Position numbers and translations under genes: made by a program
Notes under the pieces: generated by a model
What the model was told of the DNA's origin: nothing
Database searches by the model: none
What the model saw: only the letters and a program-made list of their open reading frames with translations
Assembly: GCA_964346275.1 (NCBI GenBank)
Contig: CAYFUR010000033.1
Coordinates: 1-35,016, forward strand
Origin: CAYFUR01 sp964346275
GTDB taxonomy: Bacteria > Sumerlaeota > Sumerlaeia > SLMS01
Direction: 5' to 3'
DNA: 35,016 nucleotides
Shown here: piece by piece, positions 16,086 through 23,877 of the stretch
Position numbering within the stretch: the stretch's first letter is position 1
Layout of the letters: each line of letters begins with the position of its first letter

Positions 16086-16820
16086 TTGCACCTTCAAGAT
16101 CAAAACGCCCTCGTCACTGGAGCGGGAAAACGAATCGGCCGCGCCATTGCCCTGGAACTCGCCCGCGCCGGCGCCCATGTCGTCATCCATGTGAATCGCT
16201 CCCTGGAAGAGGGCGAATCCGTGGCGCAGGAGATTCGCGCCCTCGGGCGGAAATCAACGGTGGTCCAGGCCGACCAGCGCGACGTCGCCGCGATCCGCGC
16301 CGCCTGCGAAAAAGCCGAACAAGAGCTCGGCCCCGTCAGCGTGCTCGTCAACAGCGCCGCCATCTGGCCCTCGGTCAGCATCGACGAATGCACACAGGAA
16401 GACTTCGACCTCGCCATCGAGGTCAACCTCCGTGGCCCCTTTTTCTGGGCGCGCTACCTGGGTGAAGCCATGAAAAAGCGGGGGAGCGGATCGATCGTCA
16501 ACATCGCCGACGTCACCGGCGACCGTCCCCTTGCCCAGGCCTTGCCCTATTGCATCTCCAAGGAAGGCGTCGTTTCCATGACCTATGGGCTGGCCAAGGC
16601 CCTGGCCCCCTCTGTGCGCGTGAACGCCATTGGCCCTGGGCCCATTGTGTTCCCTCCCGATTATTCCGAGAAAAAAAAGGAACGCGATCTTCGCAAGACC
16701 CTGCTCGGCCGTGAAGGGGGCGAGGACTCCATCGCCCAGGCCGTTCGTTTTCTCTGCGAGCATGAATACATCACCGGCACCATGCTCCCGGTGGATGGCG
16801 GATTTCGATTTGGCCTCTAG
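16086..16820 (+). CDS. SDR-family oxidoreductase, pteridine-reductase-like
   Basis: A 244-residue NAD(P)-dependent short-chain dehydrogenase/reductase. The cofactor loop reads TGAGKRIGRAIA, and the basic residue after the glycines plus HVNRS after strand 2 favour NADPH, as in pteridine reductases and FolM. The structural NSA motif (VNSAAIWPS) and the catalytic Y-x3-K (PYCISKEG) are present. The C-terminus ends in the usual MLPVDGGFRFGL pattern. Length is typical. TTG 16086 is chosen because TGGAGA at 16073-16078 sits 7 bases upstream and the protein then begins at the first beta strand; longer starts at ATG 16029 or TTG 16005 run back into the promoter region of the divergent lipoprotein gene. 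The exact substrate is not determined. The flippase gene follows after 90 bases on the same strand. Confidence 0.82.
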   Translation: MHLQDQNALVTGAGKRIGRAIALELARAGAHVVIHVNRSLEEGESVAQEIRALGRKSTVVQADQRDVAAIRAACEKAEQELGPVSVLVNSAAIWPSVSIDECTQEDFDLAIEVNLRGPFFWARYLGEAMKKRGSGSIVNIADVTGDRPLAQALPYCISKEGVVSMTYGLAKALAPSVRVNAIGPGPIVFPPDYSEKKKERDLRKTLLGREGGEDSIAQAVRFLCEHEYITGTMLPVDGGFRFGL

Positions 16821-16910
16821 CCACGAGGGTTTCAGGGAAAATCGCTTTTGACGCGGTAAGCGCCGGGTCCCCTTTTTGAATGGGCGAATCTCCCCGGCGG
16901 CTGTCACTTC

Positions 16911-18380
16911 ATGGCATCAGCATTTTCCGCAACACGGTGGGTCCTTTTTGGCACCATCGGCTTCCGCATCCTGGCCTACGGCGGCCAGGTCATCATCCTG
17001 CGCCTGCTGTCGCGGGAAGTCTTCGGTGTTTACAGCAGCCTCATCGATCTGCTGCTGATGACGTTGCCCGCGCTGCCGTTCGGCCTCGACGCGTTGCTGA
17101 TCCGCCACAAGGCCCAAAGGCGGCGCTATGTCATCGCCCTGTCCCATGTCCTCTTCGCCCTCGGGGTTCTCTTTGCCATTCTGGCCGGAGCAGGGCTTTG
17201 CCTTCCGGGTTTTGGAGAAAGCAGCTTCGCCGCGCGCCAGTTCGCCGGAGATGTTTCCTCGCCCCAGGTGCTCTACGCCTTCGCCCTCCTGATGCCCATC
17301 CTGGGCGTCATGGCCACCAAGCTTTCCATCCGGAGCCTTCTCTCCGCCGACCTCGATTTCAAGCGCATCTCCCTCGGCGAGTTCGGCAACGGCATGATTA
17401 CCTGGTTTGGCGGGGCGGCCGCTGCCGCCCTTTATCCGAAAGCCTGGGCGCTCATGGCCGCTTATCTCTGCGGCGAGTTATTCGAATGCTTCTGGATGTA
17501 TCGCGGCCACGCCTTTCGGCCCCTGGCGGTCCTCGCCCCTCGGCGCTGGGGGATTCTCAAGAAACTCTTTCTCAGGCATAAGAAGTTTTGCCTGTCGAAT
17601 ACCGCCGATTTAACGCTCAACAATTTCGCATCGGCGATTCCCGGCCCGATGATCCTGGCGATGGTTTCCGCCGGCGCGGCTGCTGATTTTCGCGTTTCCC
17701 GCCTTTTGATCCAGCTCCCGATCCTGCTGCTCGCCGGCAGCATCTGGCGCGTTGCCTATCCCGCGCTCACCAGCGTCACGGAAGAAGTCCTCCAGGATCG
17801 CGTGCTCAAGATCATTGGCACCACGGCGGCTTTTCTCGCGCCCGGCGTGATCTGGCTGGCGATCTTTGCTCCCGTGACGGCGGCGCTCATTGGCGGCGAC
17901 AAATACATGTCCGCGGCACCGCTGGTCCAGTGGATGAGCCTGTATATGCTTCTGACCGCCGTCTATTCGCCGATCAGCAGCCTCGACATGATCCGCGACC
18001 GCCCGGAGATCGGCCTATACTGGAATGCCGTCCATACCGCCGTGCGGATCGCCATTATCTGGTTCTTCGCCCCGCGTGGGCTTCTTGCGGTTGTCGCCGC
18101 CATGTCCGTGGCCAGCGCCGCTCTCTGGCTCGTCTGGATTTCCATGCTGGGCTGGCTGCTCCGCGCGGGGACAAAGCGCTATGTCCATGCCGTGGCGCGT
18201 TTTGTTCCCAGCTGGATCGCCATTGGCCTGCTCTTTTTGCTGTGCGATTGGATCAGCGGCCCCTACGCGCTGCTTGGCCCCATTCTCAGCGTGGTTCCCG
18301 GCCTTGCCTATCTGTATATCCACATGAAGTATTTCCCGCGTGAGGCCGAAATGATCCGGAAACTGGCGGGACGGGGCTGA
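16911..18380 (+). CDS. Polysaccharide/lipid flippase, Wzx-like (MOP superfamily)
   Basis: A 489-residue integral membrane protein with about 12-14 hydrophobic segments. The opening (WVLFGTIGFRILAYGGQVII, then LSREVFGVYSSLIDLLLMT) matches the N-terminal pattern of O-antigen/polysaccharide exporters: an amphipathic start, then an RLL.REVFG.YS segment. Family members flip undecaprenyl-linked oligosaccharides across the inner membrane. Later segments include MILAMVSAGAAADFRVSR and MSLYMLLTAVYSPISS, typical of the middle of such proteins. ATG 16911 is used; no clear ribosome site precedes it. No polymerase or glycosyltransferase cluster is adjacent, so the transported glycan is unknown, although kdsB and a GT2 glycosyltransferase lie 4-6 kb away. 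The stop codon is 9 bases from that of convergent ribF. Confidence 0.78.
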   Translation: MASAFSATRWVLFGTIGFRILAYGGQVIILRLLSREVFGVYSSLIDLLLMTLPALPFGLDALLIRHKAQRRRYVIALSHVLFALGVLFAILAGAGLCLPGFGESSFAARQFAGDVSSPQVLYAFALLMPILGVMATKLSIRSLLSADLDFKRISLGEFGNGMITWFGGAAAAALYPKAWALMAAYLCGELFECFWMYRGHAFRPLAVLAPRRWGILKKLFLRHKKFCLSNTADLTLNNFASAIPGPMILAMVSAGAAADFRVSRLLIQLPILLLAGSIWRVAYPALTSVTEEVLQDRVLKIIGTTAAFLAPGVIWLAIFAPVTAALIGGDKYMSAAPLVQWMSLYMLLTAVYSPISSLDMIRDRPEIGLYWNAVHTAVRIAIIWFFAPRGLLAVVAAMSVASAALWLVWISMLGWLLRAGTKRYVHAVARFVPSWIAIGLLFLLCDWISGPYALLGPILSVVPGLAYLYIHMKYFPREAEMIRKLAGRG

Positions 18381-18395
18381 GGCCTGTTCTCAGCC
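18375..18395. terminator. Short hairpin between convergent flippase and ribF ends
   Basis: GGCTGAG (18375-18381) pairs with CTCAGCC (18389-18395) across a 7-base loop, covering both stop codons. There is no T tract, so terminator function is uncertain. Confidence 0.35.
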
Positions 18396-19331
18396 GAGAA
18401 TGCCGATGGCCGCCTGGCGGTCCTTTGCGAGCTGGGCCTTCAACTGATCGAGCCCATCGAATTTCTCCTCACCGCGTAGCCGGTCGATATAACGCACAGA
18501 GATCTCTTCCCCCATCAAGTCTCCCTGGAAATCGATCAGATGCACTTCCAGCCGGTGCTCGTCGCCGCCCACCGTTGGCCTGCAGCCGATGTTCATCATG
18601 CCGGGCCATGATACCCCGCCGGGCAGATCCGCCTCCACCGCATAGACGCCATCCCCCGGCACCAGAATTCGCGGATCCACACGGATGTTGGCGGTCGGGA
18701 AACCAATCGTCCGGCCAAGTTTGTTTCCGTCCACGACCCTTCCCCTGCTTTTATGAGGACGGTCGAGTAGCGCCTTCGCCAGAGCCACGTCTCCTCCTGC
18801 CAGCGCCTTTCGAATGCGCGTGCTGCTCACTTTCTCTCCCTCGTAAAGCACCGGTTCGCGCTTGTGGTATGTATAGCCAAGCTCGCCGCTCATTGCCCTC
18901 AGCAGATCCGGCCCGCCCTTCGCCATATGGCCGAAGTGAAAGCCCGGGCCGCTCATCACCACTTTCGCGGCAAACTGGCCCGCGACGATTCGCCGCACAA
19001 AATCCTCAGCGCGGATTCGTGCAAAGTCCGGTTTGAAGTCCAATCCCACGATCACGTCCACCCCGAACTCTGCGATGAGATTCCGCTTCATATCCCAATC
19101 TGTCAAAAGGGGTGGCGTATGCTCCGGGTCCACGATGGCGCGGGGATGATTGCGGAACGTGAGAACGGTCGCGCGGCCGCCCAGGGCGTTCGCACGCTGC
19201 ACGGCCTCGCGGAAGATTTCCTGGTGCGCCCGGTGCACTCCGTCGAACGTCCCGATGGTCAGAACCACCGGTGATCCCTCCCGCAGGTCTAATCCTTCCA
19301 GTGATTCATAGATACGCGGGGAATGGCTCAT
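18390..19331 (-). CDS. ribF: Bifunctional riboflavin kinase / FAD synthetase RibF
   Basis: A 313-residue cytosolic enzyme making FMN from riboflavin and FAD from FMN. The N-terminal adenylyltransferase domain (about residues 15-180) shows LTIGTFDGVHRAH, a form of the G.FDGVH.GH nucleotide motif with Ala for the usual Gly, then the LTFRNHP segment and KVSSTRIRKAL, the SSTxIR motif. The C-terminal riboflavin kinase domain (about 185-305) shows GRTIGFPTANI, GVYAV, MNIGCRPTV and LEVHLIDFQGDLMG, covering the conserved PTAN and lipid-like loop residues. Length is normal. Its start overlaps the stop of the DUF62 gene by 4 bases, which suggests translational coupling. It appears to be the last gene of a four-gene minus-strand set. 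Confidence 0.94.
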   Translation of the reverse strand: MSHSPRIYESLEGLDLREGSPVVLTIGTFDGVHRAHQEIFREAVQRANALGGRATVLTFRNHPRAIVDPEHTPPLLTDWDMKRNLIAEFGVDVIVGLDFKPDFARIRAEDFVRRIVAGQFAAKVVMSGPGFHFGHMAKGGPDLLRAMSGELGYTYHKREPVLYEGEKVSSTRIRKALAGGDVALAKALLDRPHKSRGRVVDGNKLGRTIGFPTANIRVDPRILVPGDGVYAVEADLPGGVSWPGMMNIGCRPTVGGDEHRLEVHLIDFQGDLMGEEISVRYIDRLRGEEKFDGLDQLKAQLAKDRQAAIGILG

Positions 19332-20128
19332 GCAAAAGTTCCTGGAAAAAAGGTCACGTGGCCGCCCTTGCCCATGCCGAAGAATTTGGCGGCATTGCCC
19401 ATGGACAGGCCGATGGTCAGCCGGTTCGCCGAGTTGAAATAAACGACCGGTCCGCCTGCCGCGACGTCTTCAAAGGTCGACTGGAGACGGCCAATGTCCC
19501 GCCCTTCGAGGGTGAAGCGCCCAACTTTCAGATCCGTCCCCTTGGGCGCCTGCCATCTCTTCAGGTTCGTCACCATGTTGCCAAAGTGATCGATGGCGAT
19601 GACCGTCAGCTCCAGTTTGCCGTCGCCCAGCTCCCGCACGGCGGGAATATCCAGCCGTTTGGGAAAATGCGCAACCGGACCAATTTCATGCCAGGGACGT
19701 GCACCGCTCGCCAGCAGCGCCGCCGCCGGGGCGAACACGTCGCGGCCGTGGAACGTCGACGAGCGCTGCGGCACCACGGGTTCCTGCGGGGCAATCTGGC
19801 AAAGAGAATAATCTCCCGTCTCGAAAACCGGGGTCAGCAGCCCGTTGTCCGGCGCGGTGAAGTAACGCCCGCCGGACTTGACCGCGATGGCACGCCGCCC
19901 TGTTCCCACACCCGGATCAACGACGGCGCACACCGCGCATTCCGCCGGCAGGTAGGGGAGGGCATCTTCCAGCGCCACCGCTCCCGCTGTCACATCCTGG
20001 GGCGGGATCCCGTGCGTCAGGTCAATCATTGGCCCAACCGCGCCAATCTCCAGGGCGACTGCCTTCATAATCCCCACATAGGGATCTTTCTGTCCAAAAT
20101 CGGTGAGAAAAAAAAGGGGAAGTGCCAT
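19328..20128 (-). CDS. SAM hydrolase / hydroxide adenosyltransferase (DUF62 family)
   Basis: A 266-residue protein of the fluorinase/chlorinase superfamily. Members without halogenase loops use water to split S-adenosylmethionine into adenosine and methionine. Motifs seen are FLTDFGQKDPYVGIMK at the N-terminus, DLTHGIPPQD, VVDPGVGTGRR, APDNGLL, and STFHGRDVFAPAAA, which carries the His and Arg of the D-R-H triad that positions water. The C-terminal domain has VIAIDHFGNMVTNL. The features of true halogenases were not evident, so a hydrolase is the likelier call. It overlaps ribF by 4 bases and follows the deacetylase gene by 93 bases. No ribosome site is clear. Why an adenosine-releasing enzyme is coupled to FAD synthesis is not known. 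Confidence 0.88.
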   Translation of the reverse strand: MALPLFFLTDFGQKDPYVGIMKAVALEIGAVGPMIDLTHGIPPQDVTAGAVALEDALPYLPAECAVCAVVDPGVGTGRRAIAVKSGGRYFTAPDNGLLTPVFETGDYSLCQIAPQEPVVPQRSSTFHGRDVFAPAAALLASGARPWHEIGPVAHFPKRLDIPAVRELGDGKLELTVIAIDHFGNMVTNLKRWQAPKGTDLKVGRFTLEGRDIGRLQSTFEDVAAGGPVVYFNSANRLTIGLSMGNAAKFFGMGKGGHVTFFPGTFA

Positions 20129-20221
20129 GACTTCATTCGCTCGATTCGTTGATGGTGGGAACTTTCCTCCAGAATTCGTGTCACTCGCGGCCAGGATTCG
20201 ATCAATCAGTCGCCCCGATCG

Positions 20222-21178
20222 TCAAGACCCTTGATCCGGCGCCAGCCGGGGCAGCTCCAAGGCCCCGAAGGCCGCCTCTGCCGCCACGTCGATCGCGATT
20301 TCCACGGTTTGGGCATGCAGTGAAATCGTGTCCGCCACGTTTCGCGCATAGCCGCCGGAAACCACGGTCAGGAACGGAATACCCGATGCCGCCGCGCGCT
20401 CGAGCACCATGCGGTCCCGCCGGGCGAGCCCCTCGCGGCTCAGACCAAGATGGCCCAGTTGGTCTTCCTCGAAGCAATCCACGCCCGCTGCGTAAATCAC
20501 CAGATCCGGAACGAACTGCCCAATCGCTTTCCCAAGCCCTTTTTCCAGAGCCTCCAGATACGCCTCGTCTCCCACCCGGGCCGGCAGACCGATGTCCAGA
20601 TCGCTTTGCTCTTTTCTCCGCGGATAGAGATCCTCCTCGTGTATGGAAAACGTAAAGACACCCGGATCATTACGGAAAGTTGCCGCCGTGCCGTTTCCCT
20701 GATGCACATCAGTATCGATTATGGCGATCCGCCGTGCATAGCCCTCGGCCATCATGGCGCGGGCCGCCACCGCAACGTCGTTGATATAGCAGAACCCCTC
20801 CGCGTGGTCCGGATAGGCGTGGTGATAGCCCCCGCCGAGGTGGCAGGCCGCTCCGCGCTGCAGCGCCCGCTGCGCCCCGAGAACGCTTCCTCCCGAGGTC
20901 ACGATCTTGGCCTCGATGATCTGCCGCGTGATGGGCAATTCGCTCCGGCGCGTCGCTTCCACATGCCGCCCTTCGCGCAAAGCCTTCAGATAATCCGGGT
21001 CCAGCACCCGAAGCAGATCGGCTTCCGTTGCGGGTGGAGCCAGCTCGACTTCTTCTTCGCGGATGGCGCCGCGATCGGTGAGGAGCTCCTTCGTCAGGCG
21101 GAATTTCTGGGTTGGAAACACATGCCGGCCGATATCCATTTCATAGGCCGGGCTCCAGATGAACGCGGGTCGGGGCAT
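20222..21178 (-). CDS. Histone-deacetylase-family deacetylase (AcuC / acetylpolyamine amidohydrolase type)
   Basis: A 318-residue zinc-dependent deacetylase of the arginase/HDAC fold. Motifs include GGGYHHAYPDHAEGFCYIND, with the tandem catalytic histidines and the family NDVA segment, then IIDTDVHQGNGTAA, which supplies the Asp and His zinc ligands, and GVDCFEEDQLGHLGLS, whose Asp is the third ligand. The late VVSGGYA motif holds the transition-state tyrosine. All active-site residues appear present. Bacterial members deacetylate acetyl-CoA synthetase (AcuC), polyamines or other small acetylated compounds. No acs or polyamine gene is near, so the substrate is open. The preceding gene (M14 peptidase) ends 24 bases upstream and DUF62 follows, suggesting one operon. 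The ATG at 21178 lacks a clear ribosome site. Confidence 0.9.
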   Translation of the reverse strand: MPRPAFIWSPAYEMDIGRHVFPTQKFRLTKELLTDRGAIREEEVELAPPATEADLLRVLDPDYLKALREGRHVEATRRSELPITRQIIEAKIVTSGGSVLGAQRALQRGAACHLGGGYHHAYPDHAEGFCYINDVAVAARAMMAEGYARRIAIIDTDVHQGNGTAATFRNDPGVFTFSIHEEDLYPRRKEQSDLDIGLPARVGDEAYLEALEKGLGKAIGQFVPDLVIYAAGVDCFEEDQLGHLGLSREGLARRDRMVLERAAASGIPFLTVVSGGYARNVADTISLHAQTVEIAIDVAAEAAFGALELPRLAPDQGS

Positions 21179-21202
21179 GAGGGTGAAAAACGGGGCCGTG
21201 GT

Positions 21203-22513
21203 TTATTGGATGATCCAGCTGGTTGGCGGGACATCCAGATCGACTTCGAAAAAGTCAGCAATGGCCAGGCCCATTTCTTCGCCCACCTGGCGATAGTCCG
21301 CGGGCGTGTTCGGCCGCCCCGCCTCCGGGCTGGCCTCATAGGTCCCTTCAAAGGTAATGGCCATGACCGGTGGCCAGGCCGAGTCCACCAGCGTGTATCG
21401 GTCGTGCATCATGCTTTCCACGTACGGGCGGCTGCCCAGCGTGCTGGATGCCGAGCCGCCCAGCGCAACGAACTCGCTCCGTGCCTGGAAAAGATCGACC
21501 CACCGTTCTTCCAGCGCGTTCACCTCGGGAATCACCCCATCGCCGTTGATGTTGTAATTCGGCACATGAACAAAATGAAATGGATATGTCCGCCCGTGGG
21601 AGGAGTGAATATTGAGCAGCAGTTCGATCGGCGTGTCCAATGGATCGGCCGTCGTGCCCATCAGGTTCTCGATCTGTGTCCGCAACGCCTGGACTTCCGG
21701 AACCGTCGAATTATACGGCGCGCTCCATTGCACCTCCAGATTCACGCTGTTCGCGTTCGTCCGGTAGTTCCCCAGGTAAACCCCATCGGGATTCGCCATG
21801 GGCACGATATGAAAGATCAGGTTATCCAGCGCCACCTCGGCCTTGTAATCCCCCGAAAGCAGCCAGAAAATCAGCCCTTCCGTGGTGAAATACGACGTGT
21901 TCTCCGCCGGATGCACCGATGAGTGAATCCAGACCCGGCGCTTTTCGCTCTCGGGAACCGAGGAATCCGTAATGTCGTAAAGATAAATCGAGTTCCCAAG
22001 GTTCGTTGTCCCGATGTCGCTTTCCGTCACATGGTCGTTGAGATTCAGAAAGCTGCGCAGCTCCCCAAAATCCGTAAGCGTGAATGGGAAGTACTTGGCG
22101 ACACGAACGGCCTCCAGGCCCGGAGGCGTTTCGACGGTGAACTCGAAGGCGCCTTCGCCCGCCCCGAGGGATAACCGCTCGTAGGTCTGCCCGCCGTCCG
22201 TGCTCCAGACCGGCGTGATATTGTCGGAAAACCCGGAATTGAAAATGTCGAAATTGAGCGTCTCGCCCGCGGGATCGAGATTGTTGATCTCGACGTGCCA
22301 CCAGCGGCGGAAACTCGATGGCAATCCGGAATTGTCATTGTCGTCGGCCATCCACAGATCCACATCCCACGAGCCGCCCGCTCCGGCGGTAATACTGCTG
22401 GCCTCCTCGTTGATGCGCATCTGCTGGCCGGGAATCACATTGAACTCGGGGTCCGCCTGCGCCAGCGAAACCATTGCTGCCATCCCCAATACTCCAGGAA
22501 AAATCTTCTTCAT
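21203..22513 (-). CDS. Secreted M14-family zinc carboxypeptidase-like protein
   Basis: A 436-residue protein with a signal peptide (MKKIFPGVLGMAAMVSLAQA), so probably periplasmic or extracellular. An N-terminal beta domain (about residues 45-150) resembles the N-domain of cytosolic-carboxypeptidase-type M14 proteins. The peptidase domain keeps the zinc-binding HPAE (H201, E204), the third zinc histidine in LLLNIHSSHG (about H303) and the general-base glutamate in AITFEGTY (about E389). The NPDGVYLGNYRTN segment keeps the first substrate arginine. The following Asn-Arg pair that normally binds the substrate carboxylate is replaced (VNLEVQW). This argues for altered specificity. ATG 22513 is chosen because it begins the signal peptide; starts at 22531 and 22552 are possible. 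Confidence 0.82.
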   Translation of the reverse strand: MKKIFPGVLGMAAMVSLAQADPEFNVIPGQQMRINEEASSITAGAGGSWDVDLWMADDNDNSGLPSSFRRWWHVEINNLDPAGETLNFDIFNSGFSDNITPVWSTDGGQTYERLSLGAGEGAFEFTVETPPGLEAVRVAKYFPFTLTDFGELRSFLNLNDHVTESDIGTTNLGNSIYLYDITDSSVPESEKRRVWIHSSVHPAENTSYFTTEGLIFWLLSGDYKAEVALDNLIFHIVPMANPDGVYLGNYRTNANSVNLEVQWSAPYNSTVPEVQALRTQIENLMGTTADPLDTPIELLLNIHSSHGRTYPFHFVHVPNYNINGDGVIPEVNALEERWVDLFQARSEFVALGGSASSTLGSRPYVESMMHDRYTLVDSAWPPVMAITFEGTYEASPEAGRPNTPADYRQVGEEMGLAIADFFEVDLDVPPTSWIIQ

Positions 22514-22599
22514 TGCCTGCCATCCGATCATTTTTGTTTCGACGCTCATCACGCTGCTTGTTTAAGCCCGCATCAGCACCGCGCCGCAATCCGGAAATC

Positions 22600-22606
22600 G
22601 GAGAAG
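22600..22606 (+). promoter_or_regulatory. Ribosome binding site of kdsB
   Basis: GGAGAAG ends 10 bases before the ATG at 22617. It fixes the start of kdsB and lies in the roughly 100-base divergent region shared with the M14 gene, in which I see no convincing promoter boxes. Confidence 0.6.
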
Positions 22607-22616
22607 AGATTCAATC

Positions 22617-23378
22617 ATGTCTAAAACCGTATGTGTCATCCCCGCTCGATACGGCAGCCAGCGCCTCCCCGGGAAACCTCTCCTCAAAATGAAGGGCCGC
22701 CCCATGATCCAGTGGGTCATTGCCGCCGCCCGAAAGTTCACCATGGTCGAGGAAGTCATCGTCGCTACCGATCACGAGGAAATCGCCGCCGTGGCCCGGG
22801 AGGGAGGCGCCCAGGCTGTGATGACGCCCGCCGATCTTCCCTCCGGAACCGACCGGATTCACCGCGCCGTCCAGGATCACGAAGCCGATTACATTATCAA
22901 TCTTCAGGGCGATGAACCCCTCATGCCCCGGGAAGCCGTGGAATCCGCCCATGCCAGCCTTCTTCTCTCCGGTGCCGATGTCGCCACGGCCTGTGTGCCG
23001 ATCCACACCCGCGAGGATTTCGAAGCCCCACATATCGTCAAGGTCGTGCGCGATGGAAACGAGAGAGCCCTCTACTTCAGCCGCTCTCCCATACCGTCCC
23101 TTGCCCGCCGCGGAGAGGACGAAATGCGGCAGTCCGGTTGCATTTTTGGTTTTAAGCATCTTGGCCTTTACATCTATACCCGAAACGCCCTAGAGCGGTT
23201 CTGCGAGTTATCCCCATCTTCCCTCGAGAAGACGGAAAAACTCGAACAACTCCGCATGCTGGAGAACGGGATGTCCATTATTTGCGTCACAAGTTCGCGT
23301 GACAGCATCGGAGTCGACGTCGAGGAAGACATTGCCCGTGTCGAGGCTCTCCTGCCCGATACGCCCGAAATGCTTTGA
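22617..23378 (+). CDS. kdsB: 3-deoxy-manno-octulosonate cytidylyltransferase (CMP-KDO synthetase)
   Basis: Activates KDO with CTP to form CMP-KDO for the lipid A-core of lipopolysaccharide. The 253-residue protein begins VCVIPARYGSQRLPGKPL, the nucleotide-binding signature of KdsB. It continues with EVIVATDHEEI, PSGTDRI, IINLQGDEPLMP and ALYFSRSPIP, all characteristic of this enzyme and aligned in the usual order; the C-terminus contains LEKTEKLEQLRMLENG and SIGVDVEEDI. Length matches the family (about 250). A good ribosome site precedes the ATG. The gene indicates a Gram-negative outer membrane with KDO. It is separated by 5 bases from the NUDIX gene. Other KDO genes (kdsA, kdsC, kdsD, waaA) are not in the window. 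Confidence 0.95.
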   Translation: MSKTVCVIPARYGSQRLPGKPLLKMKGRPMIQWVIAAARKFTMVEEVIVATDHEEIAAVAREGGAQAVMTPADLPSGTDRIHRAVQDHEADYIINLQGDEPLMPREAVESAHASLLLSGADVATACVPIHTREDFEAPHIVKVVRDGNERALYFSRSPIPSLARRGEDEMRQSGCIFGFKHLGLYIYTRNALERFCELSPSSLEKTEKLEQLRMLENGMSIICVTSSRDSIGVDVEEDIARVEALLPDTPEML

Positions 23379-23383
23379 ATAAT

Positions 23384-23833
23384 ATGGCCGAAACCGCCGA
23401 ATTTCTCATCCTCCAGTCCGCCGCGCTTCCCTACCGCCTCGGCCGGAATGGCCTCGAAGTGCTCCTCATCACGGCCTCCAAGAGCGGCCGGTGGATTATC
23501 CCGAAAGGGCATATCGAACCGTTCACCACGCCCGCCGGTTGGGCCATGGAAGAGGCATGGGAAGAAGCCGGTGTCCGCGGCGAGATCCATCATTTTTCCA
23601 TCGGCGAGTGGTATTACCGCAAGCGGCGCGGCCTTTACCGGGTGCGCGTCTTTCCCATGGAGGTCGACAGCCTCGCCACGCGCTGGCCGGAACGGGGCAA
23701 GCGCCATCGCCGCTGGTTCTCCCTCGAAAAAGCCCGCCGCGCCGTTGACGAGCCCGATCTGTACGACTTGATCGCCCAGTTGCCCGAATTTCTGGATTGC
23801 CATTCCCTGGAATCCCGCGCCGAAGTGATTTAG
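23384..23833 (+). CDS. NUDIX hydrolase family protein
   Basis: A 149-residue NUDIX-fold protein, typically cleaving nucleoside diphosphates linked to another group. The box region reads GHIEPFTTPAGWAMEEAWEE followed by AGV. Compared with the consensus G-x5-E-x7-R-E-U-x-E-E-x-G-U, the EE-x-G metal site is kept, but the first Glu is Thr and the Arg is Glu, so the box is partly degenerate. The flanking WIIPKGHIEP, VFPMEVD and RRWFSLEKA segments resemble diphosphoinositol-polyphosphate-type or Ap4A-type NUDIX proteins. ATG 23384 is chosen; an in-frame TTG at 23375 would overlap the kdsB stop. The 5-base spacing suggests co-transcription with kdsB. The substrate is unknown. Confidence 0.78.
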   Translation: MAETAEFLILQSAALPYRLGRNGLEVLLITASKSGRWIIPKGHIEPFTTPAGWAMEEAWEEAGVRGEIHHFSIGEWYYRKRRGLYRVRVFPMEVDSLATRWPERGKRHRRWFSLEKARRAVDEPDLYDLIAQLPEFLDCHSLESRAEVI

Positions 23834-23877
23834 GCTCCTCGCGGCCGGTTACTTTTCCGCTTTGGATATGAAGGCGC

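Noticed and set aside
20450..21922. Plus-strand open frame of 490 codons
   Set aside because: It lies antisense to both the deacetylase and the M14 gene, whose catalytic motifs are intact on the minus strand.
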